Assembly: GCA_030145625.1 (NCBI GenBank)
Contig: JAQYVF010000006.1
Location: forward strand, 24,091 to 88,090
DNA from: Desulfocapsa sp.
Lineage (GTDB): Bacteria > Desulfobacterota > Desulfobulbia > Desulfobulbales > Desulfocapsaceae
Length of the DNA stretch: 64,000 nt
Reading direction: 5' to 3'
This document shows positions 26,677 through 34,650 of the stretch, piece by piece. Each line of letters opens with the position of its first letter. The first letter of the stretch is position 1. The notes beneath the pieces are model-generated. The model saw only the letters and a program-made list of their open reading frames with translations. It was not told the origin of the DNA and did no database searches. The position numbers were made by a program, and so were the translations under genes.

Positions 26677-26931
26677 ATGGATCAAAGAAAAATTACTCTT
26701 GTAGGGGTTCTTGTCCCGGACCAATGGAAAGGGAATGGAGATGTGTCAGGTTTTGCCCTGTTGACCAATGATGAAAACAAATATGTACTTAGCTACAATG
26801 AAAGTGAAAAAGATCTCATGCAATTGCTTCGACAACAAATTGAGATAAGTGGCTTTCTGAAGAGCGAAGCGCAAGAAAAAACAATCCTTGTTACCTGTTT
26901 TCGGCCTTTTGGTTGTCGGGAACCAATCTGA
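26677..26931 (+). CDS. small protein, possibly OB-fold-like
   Basis: An 84-residue soluble protein I cannot assign. It alternates predicted beta strands: KITLVGVLVPDQW, SGFALLTND, KYVLSY, a short helix EKDLMQLLRQQ, IEISGFLK, and KTILVTCFRPF, which is the layout of a small five-strand OB-type barrel. AAAAAGG lies about 10 bases before the ATG. It ends 12 bp before the agmatinase gene, so it is almost certainly part of the polyamine operon. A regulatory or scaffold role is conceivable but unsupported. Confidence 0.6.
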   Translation: MDQRKITLVGVLVPDQWKGNGDVSGFALLTNDENKYVLSYNESEKDLMQLLRQQIEISGFLKSEAQEKTILVTCFRPFGCREPI

Positions 26932-26943
26932 TTCACAAATATT

Positions 26944-27891
26944 ATGACAAAGATGAACAACGTTGTAGGACAAAAAAAAAGTCCTCTTTATTTCGGTGCC
27001 AGGCCAGCTGATCGATTGATGGCCGGCAGCCTGAACATCGTGGGGGTTGGGTATGACGGCACGGCTTGCTTCCGCAAGGGCGCTGCCCAGGGACCGGATG
27101 CAATTCGTCGGGTTTCCTCTCAATTGGAGTCCTATTCACCCAGTCTTGATCTGGATCTTGTTGAAATTCCTGTATACTACGATCTGGGTAATCTGAAGGT
27201 AAGCCAAAGTGACAATAAAGATGCAGATTGCAGCAAGGTCCATAATGCCTTTGCAGGCCTGACCCGTGGTATCGATTTGCAAAAGAATCATACGCGCCTT
27301 CTGGCTTTGGGTGGGGAACATTCCATCTCATACCCCTTTGTTTCCAAGTGTTTGCAGACGTATCCTTACCTGGTATTGATCCATCTCGATGCCCATGCCG
27401 ACCTGCGTGACGGCTATGAGGGGCACCATTTTTCCCATGCCTCTATTATCAGGCGTTGTCTGGATGAGTTCGGTCCTTATCATCAGTTGGCTCAATATGG
27501 TATTCGTTCCGGAACCAGGGAGGAGTTTGCCTGGATGCGGCAGGAAAAGACCCTGTTTGACAGCTTTGCCCGCTTCAGCGTCTGGTTGCATGAGTTGTCC
27601 AGAAAACAACCTCTCTATCTCACTGTTGATCTGGATTATTTCGACCCGGCCATCTTACCTGGTACCGGTACCCCGGAAGCCGATGGCGAAGACTTTCGTT
27701 CTTTTTTGGAGATCCTTGCCATCCTGCGCAGCAAAAATCTGGTGGGTGCTGATGTGGTTGAATTGGCCCCGGCGATTGATCCAACAGGGAACAGTGCAAT
27801 CTTTGCTGCCAAAATAGTAAGAGAACTTATCCTTGCCTTTCATGGTAACTCTGAGAATGACCGTTTTTATGAGGGTGCCTTGCATGACTGA
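26944..27891 (+). CDS. speB: agmatinase
   Basis: A 315-residue ureohydrolase, most likely agmatinase, hydrolysing agmatine to putrescine and urea with a binuclear manganese centre. Metal ligands are seen in GGEHS, LDAHADLRD and TVDLDYFDP, the three arginase-family motifs. Agmatine rather than arginine is favoured because the next gene is biosynthetic arginine decarboxylase, whose start overlaps this stop by 8 bases. A second ATG at 26953 could also be the start; no strong ribosome site is seen for either. Confidence 0.9.
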   Translation: MTKMNNVVGQKKSPLYFGARPADRLMAGSLNIVGVGYDGTACFRKGAAQGPDAIRRVSSQLESYSPSLDLDLVEIPVYYDLGNLKVSQSDNKDADCSKVHNAFAGLTRGIDLQKNHTRLLALGGEHSISYPFVSKCLQTYPYLVLIHLDAHADLRDGYEGHHFSHASIIRRCLDEFGPYHQLAQYGIRSGTREEFAWMRQEKTLFDSFARFSVWLHELSRKQPLYLTVDLDYFDPAILPGTGTPEADGEDFRSFLEILAILRSKNLVGADVVELAPAIDPTGNSAIFAAKIVRELILAFHGNSENDRFYEGALHD

Positions 27892-29803
27892 TCGTTGTTC
27901 CTCATTGAGTCTGCAGGAAGGTGGTGATCCTTATAACGTCAAACAGTGGGGAAATGACTATTTTTCCGTGAATGATAAAGGACATCTCTGCGTCCTTCCG
28001 GAAAAGAAAAAAGATGGTCCGAAAATTGATTTTCTTCAGGTCATTGAAGAGATAAAGGACCAGGGAATCGCTTTTCCAACGGTTATCCGTTTTCATGACA
28101 TTTTACGTTTTCAGGTTCGACTCTTAAATACGACTTTTGCTGATGCCATAGCAGACTGTGGTTTTACGGGCCGTTTTTTTGGAGTATACCCGATCAAGGT
28201 CAATCAGATGCGGGAGGTGGTTGAAGAGATTATTGATGCCGGGTACCCCTATGATTACGGTCTTGAGGCCGGATCGAAACCTGAACTGCTGGCCTGCCTG
28301 GCCTATAACGAAAATTGTGACTCTCTGACAGTTTTAAACGGCTATAAAGATGAGGATTACATACGTCTGGCACTGCTGGGTCGCAAGCTGGGCCGTAAGG
28401 TCATCATCGTTGTAGAGAATTTTTCAGAATTTGAACTTATTATCCGTCTCAGTGAAGAGATGCAGGCAAATCCCCTCATCGGTATTCGCACCAAGCTTGC
28501 GGTGAAGAGCAGCGGGCGCTGGGCCGCTTCCAGTGGTGATCGAGCCAAGTTTGGACTTACCTGCAGTGAAATTCTGGCTGGAATTGAGTTGCTGCGCCAA
28601 AATGGGATGGTGAATTGTCTTAAACTGCTTCATTTTCATGTTGGTAGCCAGATTCCGGATATCAGGATTATTAAACAGGCCGTAACTGAGGCTGGACGTA
28701 TTTATGGCAGTTTGCGGCAGAGCGGTATCCCTATCGAATATTTTGATGTTGGTGGTGGCCTGGGAATTGATTACGACGGCAGCCGTTCTGCCACCGATTC
28801 TTCATGCAACTACAGCTTGCAGGCGTATGCAGCTGATGTTGTCAGCGGTCTGCAGCAGGTCTGTGATGAGGCGGAGGTGCCTCACCCAAATATTGTCTGT
28901 GAAAGTGGACGCTATGTTACTGCTCATCACTCCTGCGTCATTACCAATGTGGTCGACATCATCCATCAGGCTACCAATTCCTGTGTCACCACAGCAATGA
29001 GTGATGAGCATAGCCTGGTCACGAATATGCGGGAAGCGGCAGAGAGTCTCTGTCTGGAGAACTATCAGGAAATTTTTAACGATATCCAGCAATATAAGGA
29101 TGAAACCATAAACGCCTTCCGGCTTGGGGTCATTAATCTTGAGGAACGAGCAAAGATTGAGACCCTTTACTGGCAGGTTATCCGTCGTATTTATTCCATG
29201 TTGGGTAATGTGGATTTCATTCCCGAAGAACTTCAGCAAATCGAGGAACTCAAGGCCAGTCAGTACCTCTGTAACTTTTCGGTCTTTCAGTCGGCAGCAG
29301 ACACCTGGGCCATTAAGCAGATTCTGCCTATTATGCCGGTTATGCGCCTTGATGAACAGCCTGATGAGCGATGTTCTCTGGTCGATATTACCTGTGATTC
29401 CGACGGGAAGATCACCCGTTTTATAGCCAAAAACGGGTATGAGAAGACCCTGCTCCTCCATCCCTTACGAAAAGACGAGGATTACTATATTGGCCTGTTT
29501 CTTACCGGTGCCTATCAGGACGTTATGGGGGATATGCATAATCTTTTTGGGCGTCTTAATGAGGTCCATATCTATTGCGATGACGATGACCCCAATGATT
29601 TCTATATTGAAGAGGTTATTAAGGGAACGTCAGCGAAACAGGTCCTTGCCACTATGCAGTACAGTCCTGATATTATGGCCAGATCTATCAAGAAAAAGAT
29701 AGACCGCCAGATCCAGCAGGGTGTCATTCTTCCCAGGGAAGGGGTGCGGTTGATAGATTTTTACGAGAGTTGCCTGGAAGATTACACCTATTTGAAGATT
29801 TAG
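27884..29803 (+). CDS. speA: biosynthetic arginine decarboxylase
   Basis: A 639-residue PLP-dependent arginine decarboxylase of the SpeA (alanine racemase-fold) type, making agmatine from arginine. The cofactor lysine is in FFGVYPIKVNQ; GSQI and DVGGGLGIDYDGS mark the phosphate-binding barrel; CESGRYVTAHH and the Cys of VDITCDSDG belong to the active site at the dimer interface. E. coli SpeA has 658 residues. The ATG at 27884 is chosen because GAGGG (27871-27875) sits 8 bases upstream, with ATGACTGA overlap of the agmatinase stop. A frame extending to 27833 inside speB is not needed. Confidence 0.95.
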   Translation: MTDRCSSLSLQEGGDPYNVKQWGNDYFSVNDKGHLCVLPEKKKDGPKIDFLQVIEEIKDQGIAFPTVIRFHDILRFQVRLLNTTFADAIADCGFTGRFFGVYPIKVNQMREVVEEIIDAGYPYDYGLEAGSKPELLACLAYNENCDSLTVLNGYKDEDYIRLALLGRKLGRKVIIVVENFSEFELIIRLSEEMQANPLIGIRTKLAVKSSGRWAASSGDRAKFGLTCSEILAGIELLRQNGMVNCLKLLHFHVGSQIPDIRIIKQAVTEAGRIYGSLRQSGIPIEYFDVGGGLGIDYDGSRSATDSSCNYSLQAYAADVVSGLQQVCDEAEVPHPNIVCESGRYVTAHHSCVITNVVDIIHQATNSCVTTAMSDEHSLVTNMREAAESLCLENYQEIFNDIQQYKDETINAFRLGVINLEERAKIETLYWQVIRRIYSMLGNVDFIPEELQQIEELKASQYLCNFSVFQSAADTWAIKQILPIMPVMRLDEQPDERCSLVDITCDSDGKITRFIAKNGYEKTLLLHPLRKDEDYYIGLFLTGAYQDVMGDMHNLFGRLNEVHIYCDDDDPNDFYIEEVIKGTSAKQVLATMQYSPDIMARSIKKKIDRQIQQGVILPREGVRLIDFYESCLEDYTYLKI

Positions 29804-29830
29804 TACCTCAGGAATCAATTACTGAGTTTT

Positions 29831-29858
29831 TGCAGGAGCGGATTTATCCGCGAATGTG
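29831..29858. repeat. partial GTAGGAGC-family repeat
   Basis: A short relic, GCAGGAGCGGATTTATCCGCG followed by AATG, with an internal GCGGAT/ATCCGC hairpin. It matches the left end of the repeats at 23491 and 52115 and separates speA from the next gene. Confidence 0.55.
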
Positions 29859-29911
29859 ATTACGTTGTAAAAAGCTATAAAGTTAATCTCGGTTAGCAAG
29901 AGGAAGTTTTC

Positions 29912-31090
29912 ATGTCAAGAGTACTCATAATAGGGGCCGGTGGAGTTGGCTCGGTGGTCGTCCATAAATGTTGCCAGGTGCCGGAGGTCTTTTCTGAGAT
30001 TATGCTGGCCTCCCGTACCAGGGAAAAATGCGATGCTATAGCCGCTCAATTACCCATACCCATCAAGACGGCGCAAGTGGATGCGGACCAGGTGGACGAA
30101 CTGGTTGCTCTGATGAATGATTTTCAACCGGAGTTATGTATCAATGTCGCCCTGCCATATCAGGATCTGAGCATAATGGATGCCTGCCTGGAGTGCGGTG
30201 TTCATTATCTCGATACTGCCAACTACGAGCCTCGTGATGAGGCCAAATTTGAATATCATTGGCAATGGGCCTATCAGGAGCGATTTAAAGAGGCAGGGTT
30301 GATGGCTTTGCTCGGTTCCGGATTTGATCCCGGGGTGACCAATGTTTTTACCGCCTGGGCTTTGAAGACTGAGTTTGATGAAATCCGGGAGCTGGATATC
30401 ATTGATTGCAATGCCGGTGATCACGGTCAGCCTTTTGCCACCAATTTTAATCCTGAGATTAATATTCGTGAGGTAACCGCTCCTGCACGCCATTGGGAAA
30501 ACGGTCAGTGGGTGGAGAGTCCGGCCCTTGAGACAGCTCAGGAATTTGATTTTCCCGAGGGGATTGGGAATAAGAAGATCTATTTGATGTACCATGAAGA
30601 GCTGGAGTCGCTGACCAGACATATTCCAAGCATCGAAAAAGCACGTTTCTGGATGACTTTCTCCGACAATTATCTCAAGCATCTTGAGGTGCTGCAGAAT
30701 ATTGGGATGACCAGTATTGAGCCAATTGAGTATAACGGACAGGAGATCATCCCCCTACAGTTCCTGAAGGTCGTTCTCCCCGATCCCAGTTCTCTTGGGC
30801 CATTGACCAAGGGGCGTACCTGCATAGGCTGCTTGATTAAAGGACTGAAAGATGGCAAAGAAAAGCACTATTATATCTATAATATCTGTGACCATGAGCA
30901 GTGTTACAAAGAAGTGGGAGCCCAGGCCGTTTCCTATACCACCGGTGTACCTGCCATGATCGGTGCTCTGCTCATGCTTACCGGCGCCTGGAAGGGCGCA
31001 GGGGTCTTTAATATGGAAGAACTCGATCCAACTCCCTTTATGGAGAAGCTGAACATCCACGGACTCCCATGGAAAGATCGTATCTTGTAG
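29912..31090 (+). CDS. carboxy(nor)spermidine dehydrogenase, saccharopine dehydrogenase family
   Basis: A 392-residue NAD(P)-dependent enzyme of the saccharopine dehydrogenase family. The Rossmann motif VLIIGAGGVGSVVVHK starts the protein; GSGFDPGVTNVFTAWAL and the C-terminal YTTGVPAMIGALLML are family blocks. Its neighbour makes the role specific: with a carboxynorspermidine decarboxylase immediately after, it should condense putrescine (or diaminopropane) with aspartate semialdehyde to carboxyspermidine. Putrescine comes from SpeA and SpeB upstream. AGAGGAAG precedes the ATG. Lysine metabolism is a less likely alternative. Confidence 0.9.
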   Translation: MSRVLIIGAGGVGSVVVHKCCQVPEVFSEIMLASRTREKCDAIAAQLPIPIKTAQVDADQVDELVALMNDFQPELCINVALPYQDLSIMDACLECGVHYLDTANYEPRDEAKFEYHWQWAYQERFKEAGLMALLGSGFDPGVTNVFTAWALKTEFDEIRELDIIDCNAGDHGQPFATNFNPEINIREVTAPARHWENGQWVESPALETAQEFDFPEGIGNKKIYLMYHEELESLTRHIPSIEKARFWMTFSDNYLKHLEVLQNIGMTSIEPIEYNGQEIIPLQFLKVVLPDPSSLGPLTKGRTCIGCLIKGLKDGKEKHYYIYNICDHEQCYKEVGAQAVSYTTGVPAMIGALLMLTGAWKGAGVFNMEELDPTPFMEKLNIHGLPWKDRIL

Positions 31091-32226
31091 ACTTTGCTGT
31101 GCAACAGGTGCCAAGTCCTTGTTTTGTGGTTGATGAAGGGGCTATTGAGCGGAATCTGCAGATCCTTGCCGAGGTACAGGTACGTACCGATTGCCAGATT
31201 CTGCTTGCCCTGAAGGGCTTTGCCATGCCGCGGGTCTTCCCATTGATTCGCAAGTATCTGGCAGGAGTTTGTGCCAGTTCTCCGGATGAGGCCAGACTGG
31301 GGAAGGAGGAATTTCAGGGAGAGGTGCACAGCCATGCTCCGGCTTTCAGCAAGGATGATCTGGATGTCCATTTGCGCTGTTGCGATCACCTGGTTTTTAA
31401 CAGTTTCCAACAGTGGAAACGTTTTCAGCCTCAGGTCAAGGCTTGTAGCAAGCCACCCTTATGCGGCCTACGTGTTAACCCCTGTCATTCAGAAACCGAG
31501 GTCGCTCTCTATGATCCCTGCCGCCCCGGTTCCCGTCTCGGTATTCCCAGAGAGCAGTTTGCAGGCCAGTCTCTGCAAGGTATCAGCGGGCTGCATCTTC
31601 ATACCCTTTGTGAAAAAGGAGCCGACGCCCTTGCACGAACAGCAGAGGTCTTTGAGAAACAATTCCAGGAAATTCTGCTCCGGATGAGTTGGCTCAACTT
31701 TGGCGGCGGCCACCTGATCACCGCGCCGGGATATGACGTGGACCTGCTCTGTGAGATAATCGATCATTTCCGCACCTCCTATGACCTGACGATCTATCTG
31801 GAGCCAGGTGAGGCCATTGCCATCAATACCGGAGCCTTGGTCACCACGGTACTTGACGTGATTGATAATGCAGGTCCCATTGCTATCCTCGATACCTCAG
31901 TGGCCTGCCACATGCCCGATGTTCTGGAGATGCCATATCGGCCGGAGATCCGAAATGCCGCATTGCCGGGAAAATTGCCCTATACCTATAGTCTCGGTGG
32001 TATCTCCTGCTTGGCAGGGGATATGCTGGGGACCTATTCTTTTGCTCAGCCTTTACAACCCGGCGATAGGCTTCTTGTCGAAGATATGAGCCATTACACC
32101 ATGGTCAAGACCAATACTTTCAACGGTGTTCGACTGCCGTCCATTGCCCTGTACACCAAACAAGGCCATGATTTTGAAATCGTATGTCAATTTGGGTATG
32201 AAGATTATCGTTCTCGTCTCGGATAA
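31069..32226 (+). CDS. nspC: carboxynorspermidine/carboxyspermidine decarboxylase
   Basis: A 385-residue PLP enzyme of the alanine racemase fold, decarboxylating carboxyspermidine to spermidine. The PLP lysine is in ILLALKGFAMP, the glycine loop in LNFGGGH, and LEPGEAI, SCLAGDM and the Cys-containing GISCLAGD segment match the NspC/CANSDC group. The frame overlaps the dehydrogenase gene by 22 bases, showing tight coupling. Together speA, speB, the dehydrogenase and nspC give a complete arginine-to-spermidine route that needs no S-adenosylmethionine decarboxylase. Confidence 0.92.
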   Translation: MERSYLVDFAVQQVPSPCFVVDEGAIERNLQILAEVQVRTDCQILLALKGFAMPRVFPLIRKYLAGVCASSPDEARLGKEEFQGEVHSHAPAFSKDDLDVHLRCCDHLVFNSFQQWKRFQPQVKACSKPPLCGLRVNPCHSETEVALYDPCRPGSRLGIPREQFAGQSLQGISGLHLHTLCEKGADALARTAEVFEKQFQEILLRMSWLNFGGGHLITAPGYDVDLLCEIIDHFRTSYDLTIYLEPGEAIAINTGALVTTVLDVIDNAGPIAILDTSVACHMPDVLEMPYRPEIRNAALPGKLPYTYSLGGISCLAGDMLGTYSFAQPLQPGDRLLVEDMSHYTMVKTNTFNGVRLPSIALYTKQGHDFEIVCQFGYEDYRSRLG

Positions 32227-32243
32227 GCCCAGTTGCTTTCTCT

Positions 32244-32336
32244 TATAGGAGTCAGATTTCTCAACGAACAGGGCTTGGTGTGGTCCGCTTATCTGTTTTC
32301 GCTGTGTGGAGAGCTGTTCGCTGCTGAAGCAGCTTC
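32244..32336. repeat. degenerate GTAGGAGC-family repeat
   Basis: TATAGGAGTCAGATTTCTC, GAACAGGGCTTGG, CCGCTTATCTGTTTTCGC and GAGCTGTTCGCTGCTGAAG align with the order of blocks in the repeat at 52115-52216. It is the most decayed copy. The rest of the gap to 32557 shows no gene. Confidence 0.5.
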
Positions 32337-32557
32337 AGAGATCATTTCTTATTAAGTGGTCAGTCCTCCCTCCTCTTGCAGTTCTCATATTGTCCAATAA
32401 GAGACTCGTGCTCTTATTGCAGGATGTTCAATCCGCGCTTTCAAATGCACATCATAGGAAGTGTGAGGTGGTGGAGAAAACTGGACGGACCTTAGAAAAA
32501 ATCCATGATATAGAGTAGGATTAAATAAAACTGTTTCTATAAAAGGAGAATTTAACT

Positions 32558-32923
32558 GTGATTACTTATTTGTATTGGCTTGCAATATTTGTTCTTGTCG
32601 GTGTGGTGGTTTACGGTATTGGACTAAAAGCACAGAACTGGAAGGTTGCTATTATTGTCGCATTGGTCATTCTCCTTGCAGGATGGGCGACCTATTTTTT
32701 TCGTCTACAGCAGGTTTTTGTCAAGCGTTATGGGGGTGTTATGAGTATCCGTGTTCCAGAGGGTCAGCATCATTTGGCAGCGACTTGGAAGGATGATAAT
32801 CTCTGGATTGAGAATTACGACCCCAAGAGTAATACGTGTATTTTTAGCGAATATTCCAAGGGAAATATGCTCCAGGGCAAAGTGACTATAACGAATTGTA
32901 ACCCTCTTGTACCTCAAAAGTGA
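32558..32923 (+). CDS. small membrane protein of unknown function
   Basis: A 121-residue protein with two N-terminal membrane helices (YWLAIFVLVGVVVYGIGL and VAIIVALVILLAGWATYFF) and an 70-residue C-terminal domain, probably outside the cytoplasm, with a pair of cysteines (NTCIFSEYS and TNCNP) that could form a disulfide. It starts at GTG 32558, preceded by AAAAGGAG. I do not recognise it. It stands alone after the polyamine operon. Confidence 0.65.
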   Translation: MITYLYWLAIFVLVGVVVYGIGLKAQNWKVAIIVALVILLAGWATYFFRLQQVFVKRYGGVMSIRVPEGQHHLAATWKDDNLWIENYDPKSNTCIFSEYSKGNMLQGKVTITNCNPLVPQK

Positions 32924-33248
32924 CAGGGGAAGATGGCGAATTCTCACGAAAACGTTTTGAAGGCCAGGGCCAGATAGCCTTCCTTCACTAAAATATATCT
33001 TCTTATGTGCGAAATCTTGCAGATAATGACTTACTCATTTTGAATTTCAGCCTAAATTTTAGATGCATATGATTGCCCCTCATAGGTGCGTGAATCCAGA
33101 ATGTTTAGCAGTTTGAGTTTAATGGTTCTGGTAACCAGTCTCCTAAACAAGTTGTAAAATACTCTTTGGCAGGTATGATGTCACTTAGCCGGAATATCAG
33201 TGAGTTACGAGTTAAAGAAAGAGAAGTATAAAGAGATATAGGAGAGTT
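32924..33248. other. intergenic region
   Basis: About 325 AT-rich bases without a credible frame. No clear terminator or regulatory repeat is visible; AGGAG at 33240-33244 serves the next gene. Confidence 0.4.
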
Positions 33249-33890
33249 ATGGTGTTTGATTACACAATTATGCACTGGACGACATTCTTATCTGCTGCCG
33301 TTTTGCTCAATCTTTCACCTGGCCCTGACATGGCGTTTATCCTGGGTCAAACGGCAAGCAATGGCCGACAAGGTGGTTTTGCCGCGATGTTTGGGGTATG
33401 GTCCGGTGCCTTTATTCATGTTGTAATGGCTGCCATCGGACTGTCAGCGATACTTGCTACATCAGCAATTGCCTTTTCTTGCGTAAAATGGATTGGAGCT
33501 GCATATTTGGTTTGGCTTGGGATACAGGCACTTATTTCAAGGGATAGCTCATTTCTTTCAAGTGGAGATTCAAAGGAAACGAATATGCGCTCCATTTATA
33601 GGCAGGGTGTGCTTGTTGCATCTCTTAACCCCAAAGTAGCGATTTTTTTCCTGGCATTTCTGCCTCAATTTGTAGTTGAAGGTGCCGGTCCAGTAAATGC
33701 GCAATTATTTCTACATGGAAGCCTCATAATTGTAGTTGCAGCGTTGATAGAGCCTCCACTAGTGTTAGTTGGCTCTCGACTGATCTCCTTACTCAAGAGT
33801 AATCGGCGAATTGGATTATGGATGGACAGAAGTCTTGGAACTCTATTTGTAATCTTGGGAATACGCCTTGCTCTGAGCGAGAAGAGCTGA
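33249..33890 (+). CDS. LysE/RhtB family exporter
   Basis: A 213-residue inner-membrane exporter of the LysE/RhtB superfamily, which expels amino acids or homoserine-like compounds. The N-terminal NLSPGPDMAFILGQTASNGRQGG block is the family signature, and six hydrophobic segments follow, including ASLNPKVAIFFLAFLPQF, a second conserved stretch. The length is typical (about 205). Its substrate cannot be predicted. It is a single gene unrelated in orientation to the LysM-FecR gene downstream. Confidence 0.9.
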   Translation: MVFDYTIMHWTTFLSAAVLLNLSPGPDMAFILGQTASNGRQGGFAAMFGVWSGAFIHVVMAAIGLSAILATSAIAFSCVKWIGAAYLVWLGIQALISRDSSFLSSGDSKETNMRSIYRQGVLVASLNPKVAIFFLAFLPQFVVEGAGPVNAQLFLHGSLIIVVAALIEPPLVLVGSRLISLLKSNRRIGLWMDRSLGTLFVILGIRLALSEKS

Positions 33891-34462
33891 ATGGATAATT
33901 CGCAATATGGTTGTTCTCTCTGCTCGTCAGTAGAGTAAGATATCCCATGGCGAGTCTCGATTGAGAATACCGTACTGAACTTGATAGAATGAGCATATTC
34001 AAACAGAAGATGTTTCTCAAACATCATTGAAATACCAGACGGTCCTGTTGCCGAATATCATCTGACTTCTCAATCGCATCATTATTTTCACACCGTTGCG
34101 AGATACCTCACTTGCCTGTTGTGCCCTGTTGATTTCTTCTTAGCCACCCACGTAACTCGCATTTCCGGCAGGCCAAATCTTTATTGAATTTTTATTCTTT
34201 TTGCACTGTTCCCTACAGGACATCGTGTATTGACTATCTGTCAAACAACTCCACCAGTATGAACTTTTTTTCGGGGAAATATTAATTTGTCATTTTTTTA
34301 TATGGTTAGGACTGCCGCAGGATTGGTTTTGTCTCTTTTTGCATAATTATCGGGAGAATGGGTAGTTATACCTATGGAAAAAAAATCGTAGCTGTGATTA
34401 AATGAATGGTGGTTCATTTAATGGGGGGAGGATTGTACAAACACTAATACGTGGAGGCAGAA
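33891..34462. other. long intergenic region
   Basis: About 570 bases with no supported gene. Base composition is ordinary. I see no tRNA, terminator or repeat of the families noted elsewhere. GTGGAGG at 34451-34457 is the ribosome site of the next small frame. Confidence 0.4.
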
Positions 34463-34597
34463 ATGTACCGTCAAATCTTATCTGTTTTTCTGGGAACAGC
34501 ATATTGTCTGTTGATCATTAGCACGAGTTATGCTGCAGCTGACAAAGTTGTCGTTATTCCGATGGCAAGCCGCTTGTTGGGTCAACTGTTTAATTAA
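34463..34597 (+). CDS. short secreted peptide or truncated gene
   Basis: A 44-codon frame with a strong ribosome site (GTGGAGG, 5 bases before ATG) and a textbook signal peptide (LSVFLGTAYCLLIIS, cleavage after SYAA). The mature part is only about 19 residues, starting ADKVVVIPMAS. Many larger secreted proteins begin their mature part with a KVVVIPL-like strand, so I suspect a gene cut short, but a genuine small exported peptide is possible. It lies 53 bp before the LysM-FecR gene and might be co-transcribed. Confidence 0.4.
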   Translation: MYRQILSVFLGTAYCLLIISTSYAAADKVVVIPMASRLLGQLFN

Positions 34598-34650
34598 TAG
34601 AAGTTATTTTTTTGTGTATGTGCTGCCTGGCATTATATGAGGGGACAATC

